Shown piece by piece: positions 31,757 to 42,933 of a stretch of 64,000 bases of DNA. The position numbers and the translations under genes are program-made. The first letter of the stretch is position 1. Each line of letters begins with the position of its first letter. This DNA is from Erythroxylum novogranatense (lineage: Eukaryota; Streptophyta; Magnoliopsida; Malpighiales; Erythroxylaceae). The notes below the pieces were generated by a model. The model worked only from the letters and a program-made list of their open reading frames with translations. It did not search any database and was not told where the DNA came from. The DNA lies in NCBI GenBank assembly GCA_029891385.1, contig CM057224.1, forward strand, positions 36,461,005-36,525,004. Reading direction: 5' to 3'.

Positions 31757-33739
31757 TCATCTAGCTCGAGTTTCAATTTTATTTAGATGATGATGTGAAC
31801 TTGATGTATACTATGAATAATAAAACATTTGGAGATTCATGAATATTTCCGTAAGGAGTTTTTCTAGATGGTGTTCGGTTTATAATGAGTATGCAGTCCC
31901 CTTAAAAATGGAGGGAGAGAGTAGCTTGGAAATGTAAGGTCCGTGCTATATTGAAAAGATGACGGTGCTTACGTTTGACTATTCCATTTTGTTGAAGAGG
32001 AAAGAGACAACTTAGTTGTTGCAAAATGCTAGACTCAAAAAAGGATTTTCTGAAAAACATGATTAGTAAATCTAGTATCATTGTGAGAATGGATCGTTTT
32101 GACACATGTATGGATTTGGTTGCAAATATAGCCAAAAAAAAAAAAGAACAAGTAATGAGTAGGCATCAGTGATGTATTTCATGAGATAAATCCATATCAC
32201 ACTCGAAAAGCCATCAACAAGAATTAGAAACAAGAAAATCAAATAGATTGTTATGTAAAGGAAAAGGAAGTCTAGTTTGCTTGGACAAGTGACGTATTTC
32301 ACAATGGAAACAAGAAAAATGAGCTAAATTAAGATTTAAGGATAGTTGATGAAGGATGGCATAAGTGAGCAAGGAAATAGCAATAAAGGTAGCAGCAAAT
32401 GTGGAGGCATCGATAAAGTAAAGTCCACCGCTTTTAAGGCCCTGGAAAATCTCCTCCTTTACAAAAGGATCCTCTTTTGGTGAGCTTTTGCACGGATAAA
32501 AGATTGACGTTGAAGGTAGGCACACAAAGGACATGTAATATTGGATGTGACTTGCATATTGCAAATGCCATGAATGGGAACAAAATCTCTGTTAGGTATA
32601 AAAGGGAAAAAGGAGGGGAAGGGTGGCGTATAAAAAGATGATGCGGTGAAAGTAAAAAGAATTAGTACATGAAAAATGAGACAGAGAATCATGTCTTTAA
32701 TTTAAGAACCATAAAAGACGAAGGAGCTACTAAAAATATTTATTTATGAACAGGTACTTTGCAGTGTTATTGGACCGGGAACTGACAACATGATTAGATG
32801 ACGTAAAGGGATGTCTGTGAGAGTTGCCCTCGCGATATTATCGATGTCCTGCATGAAGCGCTGATAGCACTTTGTCTTTTGGGTGGCCAAGAATACCACA
32901 GTTTGTGCAGCAAGGACGAATCTAAGAAGGTTTTGCACGAGCCACTAGAACCTGTAAGGAGATATCAAAGTGGACAAGTACAACAGTAACTTGAGTTTGA
33001 AGGGCAACCCGTTCAAAAACTAGAGGAGGATGTGTTTATGCTTGTACAACCTCATCTTATAGAAGAAATGACTAATCGTGATTAACATCAAGAAGTGTGG
33101 TAGAAGTAATTTTCTCCGTGCTAAGTAAGCGTGTCATTGAGCCCCATCAAAAACTACATTAGACGCCTTTTATTTTGTGAGAACCATAGGTGTTATAGTC
33201 TCCACAAGTGCATCCATTGCAAGAGTAAATAGCTGGGGGATCATTAAGAAATATTAACTGAAGTGTTGAGCAATAAAACTATCTTGTTACTGAAGAGTGA
33301 CCATCCACTTATGGAGTTCATATATGTGCATGCCACTTTTGATAAATCAGCCCAGATCATAGTGGCAGAGGTGGCGTAGAGAACAGTATGAGCAAGGAAA
33401 TGATGAACAGAATTAGGAATCCATGTCATGACAATATTGTTAACACGATTCCATTTGTCAAAATCATAATGAGTGAATTCAAGTATGGGAAGAGATCCTC
33501 AGCAAAACCATAGTTATTTTCTTCCTTTGAGGGCCATTGTCATAGAGAATGCCCAAGGGATGTAATCATCAAGGTTATTAAAAATGTCACTCATAAGGGT
33601 TAAGCTAGGGTTATCAGAAGGATAGAGATAACAGGGGCTCTCCATATCAAGAATAACAGAGACAGAAGATGAGTTAATGTCCTTGGTCTTAGTGACAACA
33701 TGAAAAGGATTTTAAAAATGTACAAATGCTCTGACACCA
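31757..33739 (-). pseudogene. Old Copia: gag to integrase, broken
   Basis: Read right to left: gag (near 33700-33240, with YPSDNPSLTLMSDIF, then WAFSMTMALKGRK and SATMIWADLS), a zinc knuckle (CTNCGILGHPKDK near 32900, frameshifted just after), the end of the GAG-pre-integrase region (HCEIRHLSKQTRLPFP near 32300), integrase core (LVDGFSSVIWIYLMK near 32220) and PLQQNGIVKRKHRHLFNIAR (near 31990-31930). Many stops and frameshifts. It ends at the younger Copia (TCATC); the rest of its integrase continues at 25536. Confidence 0.8.
33728..33739 (-). other. Primer-binding site of the old Copia
   Basis: Minus strand TGGTGTCAGAGC, one base from the canonical TGGTATCAGAGC, directly next to the LTR at 33740. 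Confidence 0.75.
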
Positions 33740-33936
33740 TGAAAGTGTTTGAAATGTTGTGTGGGCAGAATACATACAAGGAGTACCCAATCACTCACAC
33801 GATAATAAGAGAAGATTAAGCTGAACCTCTCCATTCTAGGCAAGTATCTTTCATGTGTAAGTAATTATCCTAAGTTAGGCTAAATGCAATAATTAAGTAT
33901 ACCATACAATCTTTTCACATCTTTCGCCAGATAACA
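33740..33936 (-). repeat. Copia LTR (5' LTR of the old minus-strand element)
   Basis: Shares most of its length with 15270-15475 in the same orientation. The right end is blurred (CATCTTTCGCCAGATAACA here against CATCATTGACTAACA there), so the limit is approximate and no target-site match was found. Confidence 0.65.
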
Positions 33937-34412
33937 AGTCCCGAGTTAGTGTATATATTTTTTTAAAAAGTTGTTAATAGCTCCACAGTGTGTAGTAGAA
34001 AGGTTACTATAAAACATTCTACAATCCTCCATTAATGAGAGTTCAGTTGGGCTTAGTACAAGTATGTGTTCTTGATAATGATGTACAACATCTTGTAAAA
34101 ATGGTAGTCACATTCCATTCTTAAAGGTAGATTAAGCATTCTTCAATTTGGGTCTGGGATGGAATACTCATTCATATTCAAGTGGTTGTCGGATCTAACA
34201 TAAATAAAGTGCTTGTACTTGGTTAAAATATATCTTCATAATTGGCAGGTATGATTGTATGACCTTCCCTACATATTTTTCACTCTCATACCTATTTTTG
34301 CTTCTTAGATATGAATCCAAGTCTAAAAGTTATTTGTCTACATCTTTAACACCACAGGTCTGCCAATATTATAGAGGAGCAAACTACTATGAGGAATAAG
34401 TAAACTCGCTAC
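33937..34412. other. Stretch with no feature identified
   Basis: No frame above background and no recognised repeat end between the old Copia LTR and the next CACTA element. Confidence 0.5.
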
Positions 34413-34599
34413 TTGTACTACAAGAAAATAAGATAATCAGCGACGTTTTATTAAAAAAACGTCACAGATAATAAATTTTTTTTACGACGTTTAAAAAACG
34501 TCACAAAAATTTTTAATGTTTTACGACGTTTTATAAGACGTCATTAATAACCGCAACTTTCCGCGACGTTTTATCAACAAAACGTCGTGACAAAACGTC

Positions 34600-34987
34600 G
34601 CGGTTGGCGTGCAGCAAGTCGTTTGTTTGTTTTTTTAAAGCTTTGCCCCTAGTTCCCCCTCCCCCTCTTTTCTGCACGTTGTTTTCTTCGTTTTCTTCCT
34701 CCTTCACTTCTGCTCCGTCGTCCTTTGTGTGTGCACAACTTCGTTTTGCGCGCTGTTTCCTTCATTTTTTCCTCCTCCAGATCTGCTCCGTCGTCCTCCT
34801 TATGTGTGTCTCGTACCGTCCTTTGTCTCTGTCTCGTCGTCCTTCATACCGTGTGTGCGCCTCATCTAGTGTCGTGCGCCCCGTCCTCTGTCTCTCCTTT
34901 TCTACCTTAAAAAGAGCACATTCAATTCCAAGTTTGTTTCCGTCTCTGTCTCCGTCTTTCTTTTGATACATTTTTTGCTTCTCGAAG
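34600..34987 (+). other. Captured 5' leader/first exon (inferred)
   Basis: A T/C-rich, GTCGTCC-rich stretch resembles a plant 5' UTR and ends in a strong donor, TCGAAG|GTAAGC, followed by AAACCCTAAATCCC. The open frames across it are low complexity and not credible proteins. It is probably the transcription start part of the gene that also gave the S13 exon. Confidence 0.4.
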
Positions 34988-35299
34988 GTAAGCAAACCCT
35001 AAATCCCTTTTCTCCTGTTCGGACTGTTAGTTCTATTCGTAATAAAAAATTATGGATCTTTTCATCTCTTTCTGTGTTTCCCAGCCAGAATGTGGCAAGA
35101 CGTGTTTTGTTTCCTTATCAATCTTTAGATTAAGGCAGCAGAAGAATGTATTTGATGTTGTTGTTTCTGTACCATCCTCTGATTGTACTCACACTCTCTC
35201 TTATTGTTAGAACTCTCGCTCTCGTACTATGGGATTATCTTCTTTTTGATGTCGATTTCTTCTCCGGGTAACTTTTCAATGTTTCTATCTTTTCAGTAT

Positions 35300-35476
35300 A
35301 TTGAGTTTGAACATGAAGCTATTGCTTTACTTAAAGGTTTGTTTCACTGCAGGTCATTTACACAGCTAATTGATGGTTCTGAGAGACAAGTTGAGAGCTC
35401 CAAGAAAGGTGTTTGTTTGCTGGAGAAAGTAAATTTCATTGAATGCCTCAATTCCCACTCTTTTTTGTTCTTCTAG
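35300..35476 (+). pseudogene. Possible captured exons, family not recognised
   Basis: After TTTCAG, the frame reads YIEFEHEAIALLK, then a short GT..TGCAG gap that could be a tiny intron, then SFTQLIDGSERQVESSKKG and LLEKVN. The polar, heptad-like residue mix looks like real protein, but I cannot name it. It lies between the captured leader and the S13 exon. Confidence 0.3.
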
Positions 35477-36839
35477 ATTTTGGTTTGCATCACCCACGTG
35501 AGCAATTGGGTATGCTTATAGATTATGGTTTCTCACGCGATTAACATTTAGGTGAGTATTGTTAGGCTAATTGTAATTGTAATTGTAATTGTTTCAAGCA
35601 GTCAATCAAGGACAGTAAATGGGTTTTTTGGATACTAATCCCACTCAGATTTTATCTTGCTGGTCAATTGAAGAGTGAAAAGCATCTGCTTTCTCTGTTT
35701 TTGTCGCAGGCTGTTTCATTGCTTATGCTTTCTGCTTACTATACGTTTCTAAGAGGATTCTCTATTCTGGCTATGGCTGCTTTGCTGCTCTATGTTGGTT
35801 GCTATCATGAAAGTACATATTTTCCATTGGAGATTACTGAATTTTACTCCTTCTTTGGATATGATTCTGCTATTCTGCCATAGTAATTACTAAAAACTGA
35901 AAGTTGAGATAGCAGGAGAAGAAATTAGGTTTTAACTAAGCCTTCATTATGTGTTGCCCACGTTTTTCTCTCATGCAATTTGAGTTTTGTGTCTCTTTAC
36001 TCTGCTTTTGTCTGCATTGTTTAATCATAGTAGGAAAGTTGATCAAGTCAAGTGTTTATTGTTGAATTTATTCTCGCCTCGATGATTTGTGGATTTGTTT
36101 TATGATTCGATGGACTTAAATTGTTCTTTTGGTTCTGCTCAATTGCTTGTTTTGAGTTTCTCTTGTTTCATTTGCTTTTTGGGATCTTTTGAGTATGTTT
36201 ATGACATAAACAATTACATGAAAGTGACCAGATTAGACATTTTGTTCTTTGCTCTTTAGTGGCGCCTACATAGTCTGTGAGGATTATTCTTGAGGCATCT
36301 TTTGAAATTTGTGTTATTCCTAAGTGTAATTTTGGTCTCCTTGGTTTTAAACCCAATTTGTTTTGTTGATAATGCTTGTCTTGAAAATGATGGTTATCCT
36401 TTATTTGGTGATAGAGACCGAGAACTAGTTTCGAATGTAGGCCTCAGCAGCTTTAAGTTGTTTCCTTTTGAGTTAACTTATTCTTAATCGAATTGCTCAT
36501 ATTTTAAAGCAACAATCGCATCAATGTCAAAAGGAGATTGTTTTGTCTATGATGCTTTTAGCAAGAAACTTGCTATTGTTTCTTGCTACAAATCACTTTT
36601 CAAAGTTCTTTTTAAACATTGCTATTGTTTCTAATGTATTTGATTTTCGTTCTACTGCTCGCTTATCCCTCCTTTAAATATTGATGAAACGGTTGAATTA
36701 TCTTTGATATGAGTGTAGGTTCGGTTTCTTACCAAGTTGAGACATTTCAACTTCTTGATTTAATTGTATTGTCAAAGCATATTTATGAAAATTGGCATTC
36801 TCTTTTTTGTCACAATCCATTGTCAGCAGTGCAATGTTT

Positions 36840-37053
36840 TCGGGTTGGTAACACCGATATCCCGCATAACAAGAGAATAGAGGTTGCACTTCAGCACATC
36901 CATGGAGTTGGGCGTAGAAGGGCTCACCAAATCATCTCAGAACTGGGCATAGGGAACCGTTTGACCAAGGATTTAACTGGAGTACAACTTAACTCGCTGA
37001 GGGAGGAAGTCTCTAAGTACCTCACTGGATTTATGGGGACTGCTGTGTTGTAG
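36840..37053 (+). pseudogene. Mitochondrial-type ribosomal protein S13 fragment
   Basis: After a pyrimidine stretch and CAG (36837-36839), the frame gives FRVGNTDIPHNKRIEVALQ, HIHGVGRRRAHQIISELG, then NRLTKDLTGVQLNSLREEVS and stops at 37051-37053. This is the N-terminal half of uS13, with the helix-turn-helix core and G-I/V-G-R-R motif. It resembles the nuclear-encoded mitochondrial form of plants more than the chloroplast form (VGN..P-x-NK, DLTG). The C-terminal rRNA-binding tail is missing; the frame runs instead into GFMGTAVL, whose DNA is then repeated just downstream (37028-37052 and about 37062-37086). So it is a truncated piece inside a CACTA element, not a working ribosomal gene, though it may be transcribed. 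Confidence 0.8.
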
Positions 37054-37727
37054 TTATCAATTGATTTTATGGGGACTACTGTGTTGTTACTACACTTTTA
37101 TGTTTTTACATTAGAAATTGAATTTCTTTGTTAGCATAATTTATTTTTTTTGAAAAGAATAGCTAAGAAGTCTTTTACTTTTCATGAATTAATGCTGTTA
37201 AGGTATAACATGTATGTATAAAGTAACAAGCCTTTGCTTCATTCAGGATGCAGAATTGTAATTAAATAATACATAAATAATTATTAAAATTAATAATATA
37301 CTAAAAATTTGAAAAATTATGAAATAAATAAAATTCATAAACAATATTGAATAGTTATTAAACAAATAAGATTAAAATTTTTTGTTATTTTAAAATTATT
37401 AAATTTAAATTATTTTCGAAAAAATAAAAAAAATTAATAATCAAAAGAAAATAATTTTAAAAACGTCGCGAAAGACATTTTGCGACGTTTCTAAAAAAGT
37501 CGCGGAAGACATTTAGCGACGTTTTGAAAAAACGTCACAGATTGTCCAAACTTTTAGTGACGTTTTATAAAACGTCGCGAAATGTCTGTGTTTTCTGTGA
37601 CGTTTTACATAAAACGTCGCAAAAACCCTTTGCCTACACTACATTCCGCGACATTTTTTGTGACATTTTTGGACATTCTGTGACGTTTTTAAAACGTCGC
37701 AAAATGGCTTATTTTCTTTTAGTGTTG

Positions 37728-37969
37728 AGTTGCTATCAGTAGAGTAAGACATGAACGAACCTTCTTGATATTGATCGTAAATCAGCCCTGGGACCTTGTT
37801 AAGATATGCAAGGATAAATGATACACACTATTCAAATACATGGACCTTGCGAAGGCCAGGATCCAAAAGATGAATAGCACACCTACCTATCAATGGTTTC
37901 TAAGTTTCTAATAAACCAACACCTGGTCCTAGCCATACTTCTTCTCTTCCATGTTAGAGCCCTGAGTCG
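37728..37969. other. Short stretch between CACTA and hAT elements
   Basis: Balanced composition, no frame or repeat end identified. Confidence 0.4.
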
Positions 37970-37977
37970 TTTATAAC

Positions 37978-40900
37978 CAGGGACGGAGCTAGACTCAACT
38001 CTAAGGGGGGCCAGGGGCTAACATCTAAATGCAAAAAAATAATACAATTATATAATATTATTAATAAATAATGAAAATGCAACACGCCATTCTTTTAGAT
38101 CACGAAAATCATCTATCAATAAATCTGTACTAACTGTTTCAACAATTTCTCTTTCAATAAACACTAATAAACAATCAGAGAGATATTCATCTTCCATCTT
38201 ATTACGAAGTCTCGTCTTCACAATTTTCATAGCTGAAAATGATCGCTCCGTTGTAGCAATAGAAACTGGGAGAGTGAGAACCAAAGTAACCACTCTATAT
38301 ACAAGGGGGAAATTTATGATTTTCTAGTTTTCACCAACCATTGGCACAAATCAGAAATGGTTACCAAGTTTTCAAATTCTGGAACTTGTGTTGCATGATT
38401 AAAGTGCTCAAATTGTATCCTCAACTGTAGCATGTCATACTCTGCAAAATCCTGTGGGTAGAATTTTTGTACTAACTTGCAAATATCATCAACCCTGAAT
38501 GACCTACGGATCTCCTTTGGGTCTAAAGTTGAACTGAGAATAAGGAGCTCTACCGTGTGGTCATTGAACTTATTGTTCAATTCCTGCAATTGAGAGTCAA
38601 TCATTGCATTGAAAATGTCAACTTTATAATGATGTTATAATAAAATTTCATCTTGTTGATGACGAGCCCTTTCTCTTCTAGCAACATAAAGAGCATTCAA
38701 ATCTAGCACAGGTATATTAACCTTTTCACAAAATATTTCACTTAAAAGCAATTCTTCCCACCCTTCATCTCTCAAATTCTGGATAAGTGACTTTGTGGAC
38801 GAAACTAAGTGCATTGCATTCAGTATGTCTTGAGATTTGAGTTGTAAAGCCTGACAAAGTGAGTTAGAAATCTTTAAAATATTTCTCATGAGATGCAAAA
38901 TAAAAACAAATTCAAAAGAGGTTAGTGCCTCATATGCTGCATCTGCTTCTCCACGTTGAGCCGATGTAGCTCCATCTTCAATAATATTCAATAAAACCTC
39001 ACAAGTAGCATTAAACATGTTTATCAAACTGGAAACAGATTTCAAATAAGAACTCCAACGAGTGTCTCCTACTCTTTGTAAAGTGCCAATCTGATTCAAG
39101 CCTTTTCCACTCTCAAGTTCATTAACAGCAAGTAAATGAGCAATATTTTCAGCATGAGCAGCTTTCAGTTGGTCGTTGCGTTTACATGATGCCCCAACAA
39201 TATTAACAATACAATTTAATTTTGTAAAAAAATGATGAATCGGGATAATTTCCTTCGATGTTGCAACTAAAGCCAATTGCATCCTATGTGCCATACAATG
39301 AACATAGTAAGCATAAGAGCACTCCTTTAAAATTAGAGCTTGCAATTCATTCCATTCCCCTCTCATATTACTTGCACCATCATAGCCTTGTCCTCTAATG
39401 TTTTGAACATCAAGATTATGATGTAATAAACCTGAGAAAATTCCCTCTTTTAATGTCAATGCAGCAGTATCTTTAACATGAACTAACCCAAAGAATCGTT
39501 CTTGCACAAGACCTTTTTTATCAACAAATCTCAAGACAATAGACATTTGCTCCTTCTTAGACTCATCCCGAGCTTCATCAACAATTATACAAAATTTACC
39601 ATCACCAATTTCTTCACGAATAGCATTCTTCACTTTGATTCCCAAGACATAAAAAATTTCCTTTTGCACTTGTGGTGATGTATATGAGGCATTCAAGGGA
39701 GCTTTTTTCACAACTTGTGCTACTTTTTCATTATAAAAGGATATGAAATTTAATAATTCAAGAAAATTTCCACGATTCATTGATGTTGCACTCTCATCAT
39801 TACCTCTGAAAGCACATCTTTGACATGCAAGCCATCTAGCAACTTCAATTGAAGCTTTTAATTGAAGTCTGTTATCTGCAATTTGTTGAGATGTAAACCT
39901 TTCAAACCTTTGCACTATGTGTGATGGTTGATTCATGAGATCTATGCAAGCTCTCTCAGCTTTTCGATGACAAGATGTGAGATCCTTTCCAATATGTGCC
40001 AAAAATGCACAATTTTTACCATCTCTCACTTTTTCCAAGAGCGAAATCCATGGACAGTAAATGTTTCACATCTAGAAGGTCTATTTTGTGCAGAAAACAA
40101 ATAACATGGCAAACAAAATGCAGCATCTTTAGCAGGTGAATATTCCAACCAAGACGGGAATAGTTTGAACCATGATGATTGGAAGCTAAGTGAGTGCTTT
40201 TCATTAGATTTTGGATATGTTGAAAGCAAATCTTGATATGGACCAGCTTTAATATAAGGTCTTCTAATGTCGTCACGTTGATCAACAACATATTCACATA
40301 TTTGTCGTCTTAAGCCGGGATCACGCTCTAGGGAATTAATATCAAAAGTTGCATTGGCTTCAACTCTTAAAGCTTTGGTAGGACGATCCTCAGATGGCTC
40401 AGAAGGTTTATAATTAGAGATCGATTCTTGTTCTTGAGTTGCATCAGAACTTTCTGTAATCTTTCTTTTAAAAAAGGCATGAATTTTGGTGTCTTTCAAT
40501 ATGATATCTATCATAAAAATAAGAATAATACATGAATTTATTTGTTCAAAATACTGTAAATACATATATTTTTTAATATCTATAATAAAATAGCATACAA
40601 ACTATGAGACACATTCAAACAAATGAACACTAAAATTTAAATAATAACATACATAACACATAAGCCACCGTCCAGGCTCGCTGGGAGCCACCACCTAGGC
40701 TCATTGGTATACGTACCTTAAATAACTTGAATCTTGAGATGATGAAATTAGCTTCTCATTGTTCTCAAGTCTTAATCATCAATCAATATCCTAATTCCTA
40801 CATACCAATAAGGCAATAACCCAATCAGTAATCACAAAAAAAATTTTAGGAATCAATCAATTCTGGTTTAGGCTTCTTTTGAGCTGGATAATGATGCCTC

Positions 40901-41201
40901 TAAGATTCATCTATTTAAATTTACTCAAGGTGAAGCTATCAGAAATTTTACCATGAGATACACTTGGGTGGGTGGACCATGAGATGGCCCAGATGGAGCC
41001 TGGAGGGTGGAGGCATTTTCAATCTGGCAAAGGAGAGCTGTGCGTGCAGAGTTGAAGAGAAGAGAAGATAGGGATTTTTTTTAAGGGGGGCCACTTATAT
41101 TTGTATTTTTAAAAATTTTAATTATATAAATATTTTTTTAAAAAAAAATTTTGAAAGGGGGGGCCATGGCCCCCCTTCCCTATAACATGGCTCCGTCCCT
41201 G
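37978..41201 (-). mobile_element. hAT transposon with nearly complete transposase
   Basis: The TIRs begin CAGGGACGGAGCT at 37978 and, inverted, at 41201 (CTCCGTCCCTG). Inside them GGGGGGCC-rich tracts pair (38003-38012 and 41155-41178). Flanking 8-mers TTTATAAC (37970-37977) and TCCATAAC (41202-41209) match at six of eight. The interior carries one minus-strand transposase gene. Length 3,224 bp. Confidence 0.85.
38048..40565 (-). pseudogene. hAT transposase, TTF/ZMYM1-like (DUF4371), with three lesions
   Basis: Reading from 40565: an N-terminal part with a short polar tail, then DPGLRRQICEYVVDQRDDIR and a zinc-finger region of TTF type (PAKDAAFCLPCYLF, H..C pairs). A one-base shift near 40030 moves into the 467-codon frame (40038-38635): DUF4371 with RFVDKKGLVQERFFGLVHV, YDGASNMRGEWNELQ, and VHCMAHRMQLAL, then DTRWSSY. 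An in-frame TAA at 38637-38635 interrupts the path to the next in-frame block (IDSQLQELNNKFND). A second shift near 38300 leads to the hAT dimerisation end (LTLPVSIATTERSFSAMKIV, 38293-38048). Without these lesions the length would be that of an ordinary family member, so it was probably active not very long ago. Confidence 0.9.
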
Positions 41202-41209
41202 TCCATAAC

Positions 41210-42928
41210 AGTGAATCATTATCATTATACTTGGTTCTTATTAAGATATGGCATCAAGTCAGGTATGCATTATCCCTTATTTTAAGATCTTCTACCTCCA
41301 ATAGATAAAGAGAGATTAACAGTCAAAAAGGTGGGTGCTCATCACAATTAGGCTTGATATTAGGTTTAGTCGAGCTTGAGCCCTAGCTTGAGACTTGAAT
41401 TGGCTTTGAGATGATGTGGTCTTTGTCTCTTGCAACCATGGCTAGGTTTTGAGATTTTATGCTTAATAAGTTGAATCCAAGGTTAAATTATGCACATCTC
41501 ATACGACAATATAATTTAAATGGAAAAGCTAGACTTCCTCGTGAGATCATTTATATGCTAGAGATTAAGAAAGAGAGTAAACATTTAGTGCCCTACGAGA
41601 ATATGCTTTCAAAAGTCAATCTTTAATAGGAATGTGGCTTAAAAGAACTAGCATATTTTCTTACACTCTTTAGGGTAGATTTGGAAGACATTGACTCTTC
41701 TCCTTGTAGAAAATTTTAGAGATATGCTAGGCTTAAAAGAACTAGCATATCTCTAAAATTTTCTGTCATAAAATATATTATTTACAACCTAAGGTAAGTA
41801 CACATTTCTTTTGGTATTTACATCATGAATAGAGCATTGATCTCACGAGGAATTATCCTACAATTACCTAGTCAATTAAATGAAAAGGGATAGATTTGAT
41901 GATTGATAATTAAGTCTAAAATTAAATGTAAGCCTAAGCCTAAACCTACACCTAAACTTAAATCTAGGCAGAGAAATGAGTAAGCAATTATTAGAGATAA
42001 AACAAAACATGTAATCAAATGGAGAAATGAAATATAAATATCATCTAGATAAGAACTTTTTCTAGTATCATATTAAATTTCATGATTAAATAAACATAGA
42101 ATGGGTATTTTAATTTAGAACAATAGGACCTCCTAGATATTGAAACTATACTTTTTTAGACTATACTATCTATTCTCTAATTGGTTACCCATCTCTACAA
42201 AGTTAACACCTCTTTGAATGTTCTAAACTCTTTAAAATCCAATGGAAGGTTTCGCCCTAATACTAGGAAGATTACAGAGCTCTCTCTCAAATACCCCATT
42301 TAACCCCTCTACCTTAGCCATAGTTAACTCAAAAAAAAGCTCTCTCAAGTTATCCATAGATAAATTATAATTAGAACTAACTCATGCATTAAGATCAATT
42401 AAAGGCATTCATATATAAATATATCATATTTATCAATTAGAATATATTAATCTATACAGGAGTATATAGTACAGTTCTCTTCTATTTAGATATATAAAAT
42501 AATCAATTATTAATCATTTTTAAACCAATGAACATAATATAGAAACAAAAGAAATAAAAATAGAAAGAGTTATAGATGTAATCTTAATATTTCGATGTGA
42601 GTTCTTAGTTATTGGATAATTTTGATCTTCTTTTCTCTTGAAAATTACTGCAATGTTATATTATGATCTTCTTTGATTGTTAACCTTAAGTTATAGAATG
42701 AAATAATATAAAAGAAGCCCCTCAATATAGGTTTTATGTGTCTATTTATAATTTGTCTCATCATTAAGGTATGGTCTGGGCCACACTTGTGGCTCAAACC
42801 ATGTCTCTCAAAAACTTATAAAATATAAAACAAGAATGTGGATTTCTCTCTCATCTTTTTACAGACACTTAAATCATCTCGATTAGAGTTCTGACAAGAA
42901 AATAATGACTAATTTACTAAGTAGTACT
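41210..42928. other. Stretch without a gene; one perfect hairpin
   Basis: AT-rich, no long frame and no known element end. It includes the 23-bp inverted repeat described separately and a degenerate CCTAAACCTACACC-like run near 41930-41965 that is too irregular to be telomeric repeat. Confidence 0.5.
41708..41764. repeat. Perfect 23-bp inverted repeat, 11-base loop
   Basis: Arms 41708-41730 (AGAAAATTTTAGAGATATGC..) and 41742-41764 are exact reverse complements. The block GGCTTAAAAGAACTAGCATA overlapping the loop and right arm also occurs about 95 bp to the left (near 41636). Confidence 0.9.
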
Positions 42929-42933
42929 CAATT

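Larger units (their letters stand above)
34416..37724 (+). mobile_element. CACTA element carrying host gene pieces
   Basis: The ends TACTACAAGAAAATAAG (first base changed from C) and inverted CTTATTTTCTTTTAGTG, with a perfect 3-bp duplication TTG (34413-34415, 37725-37727), define a 3,309-bp CACTA element. Subterminal arrays are built of CGACGTTTT and AAAACGTCGC motifs, unlike those of the 21872/29472 family. The interior has no transposase but gene-like pieces in the plus direction: a pyrimidine-rich leader ending at a GAAG|GTAAGC donor (34987), possible small exons near 35300-35480, and an organellar S13 exon ending at 37053. Confidence 0.9.

Noticed and set aside
34604..34966. Phe/Ser/Cys-rich 120-codon frame
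   Set aside because: Low-complexity translation of a pyrimidine-rich leader; the opposite strand is equally open.
41925..41970. Telomere-like CCTAAACC run
   Set aside because: Unit length and sequence vary too much for plant telomeric CCCTAAA; only a few units.
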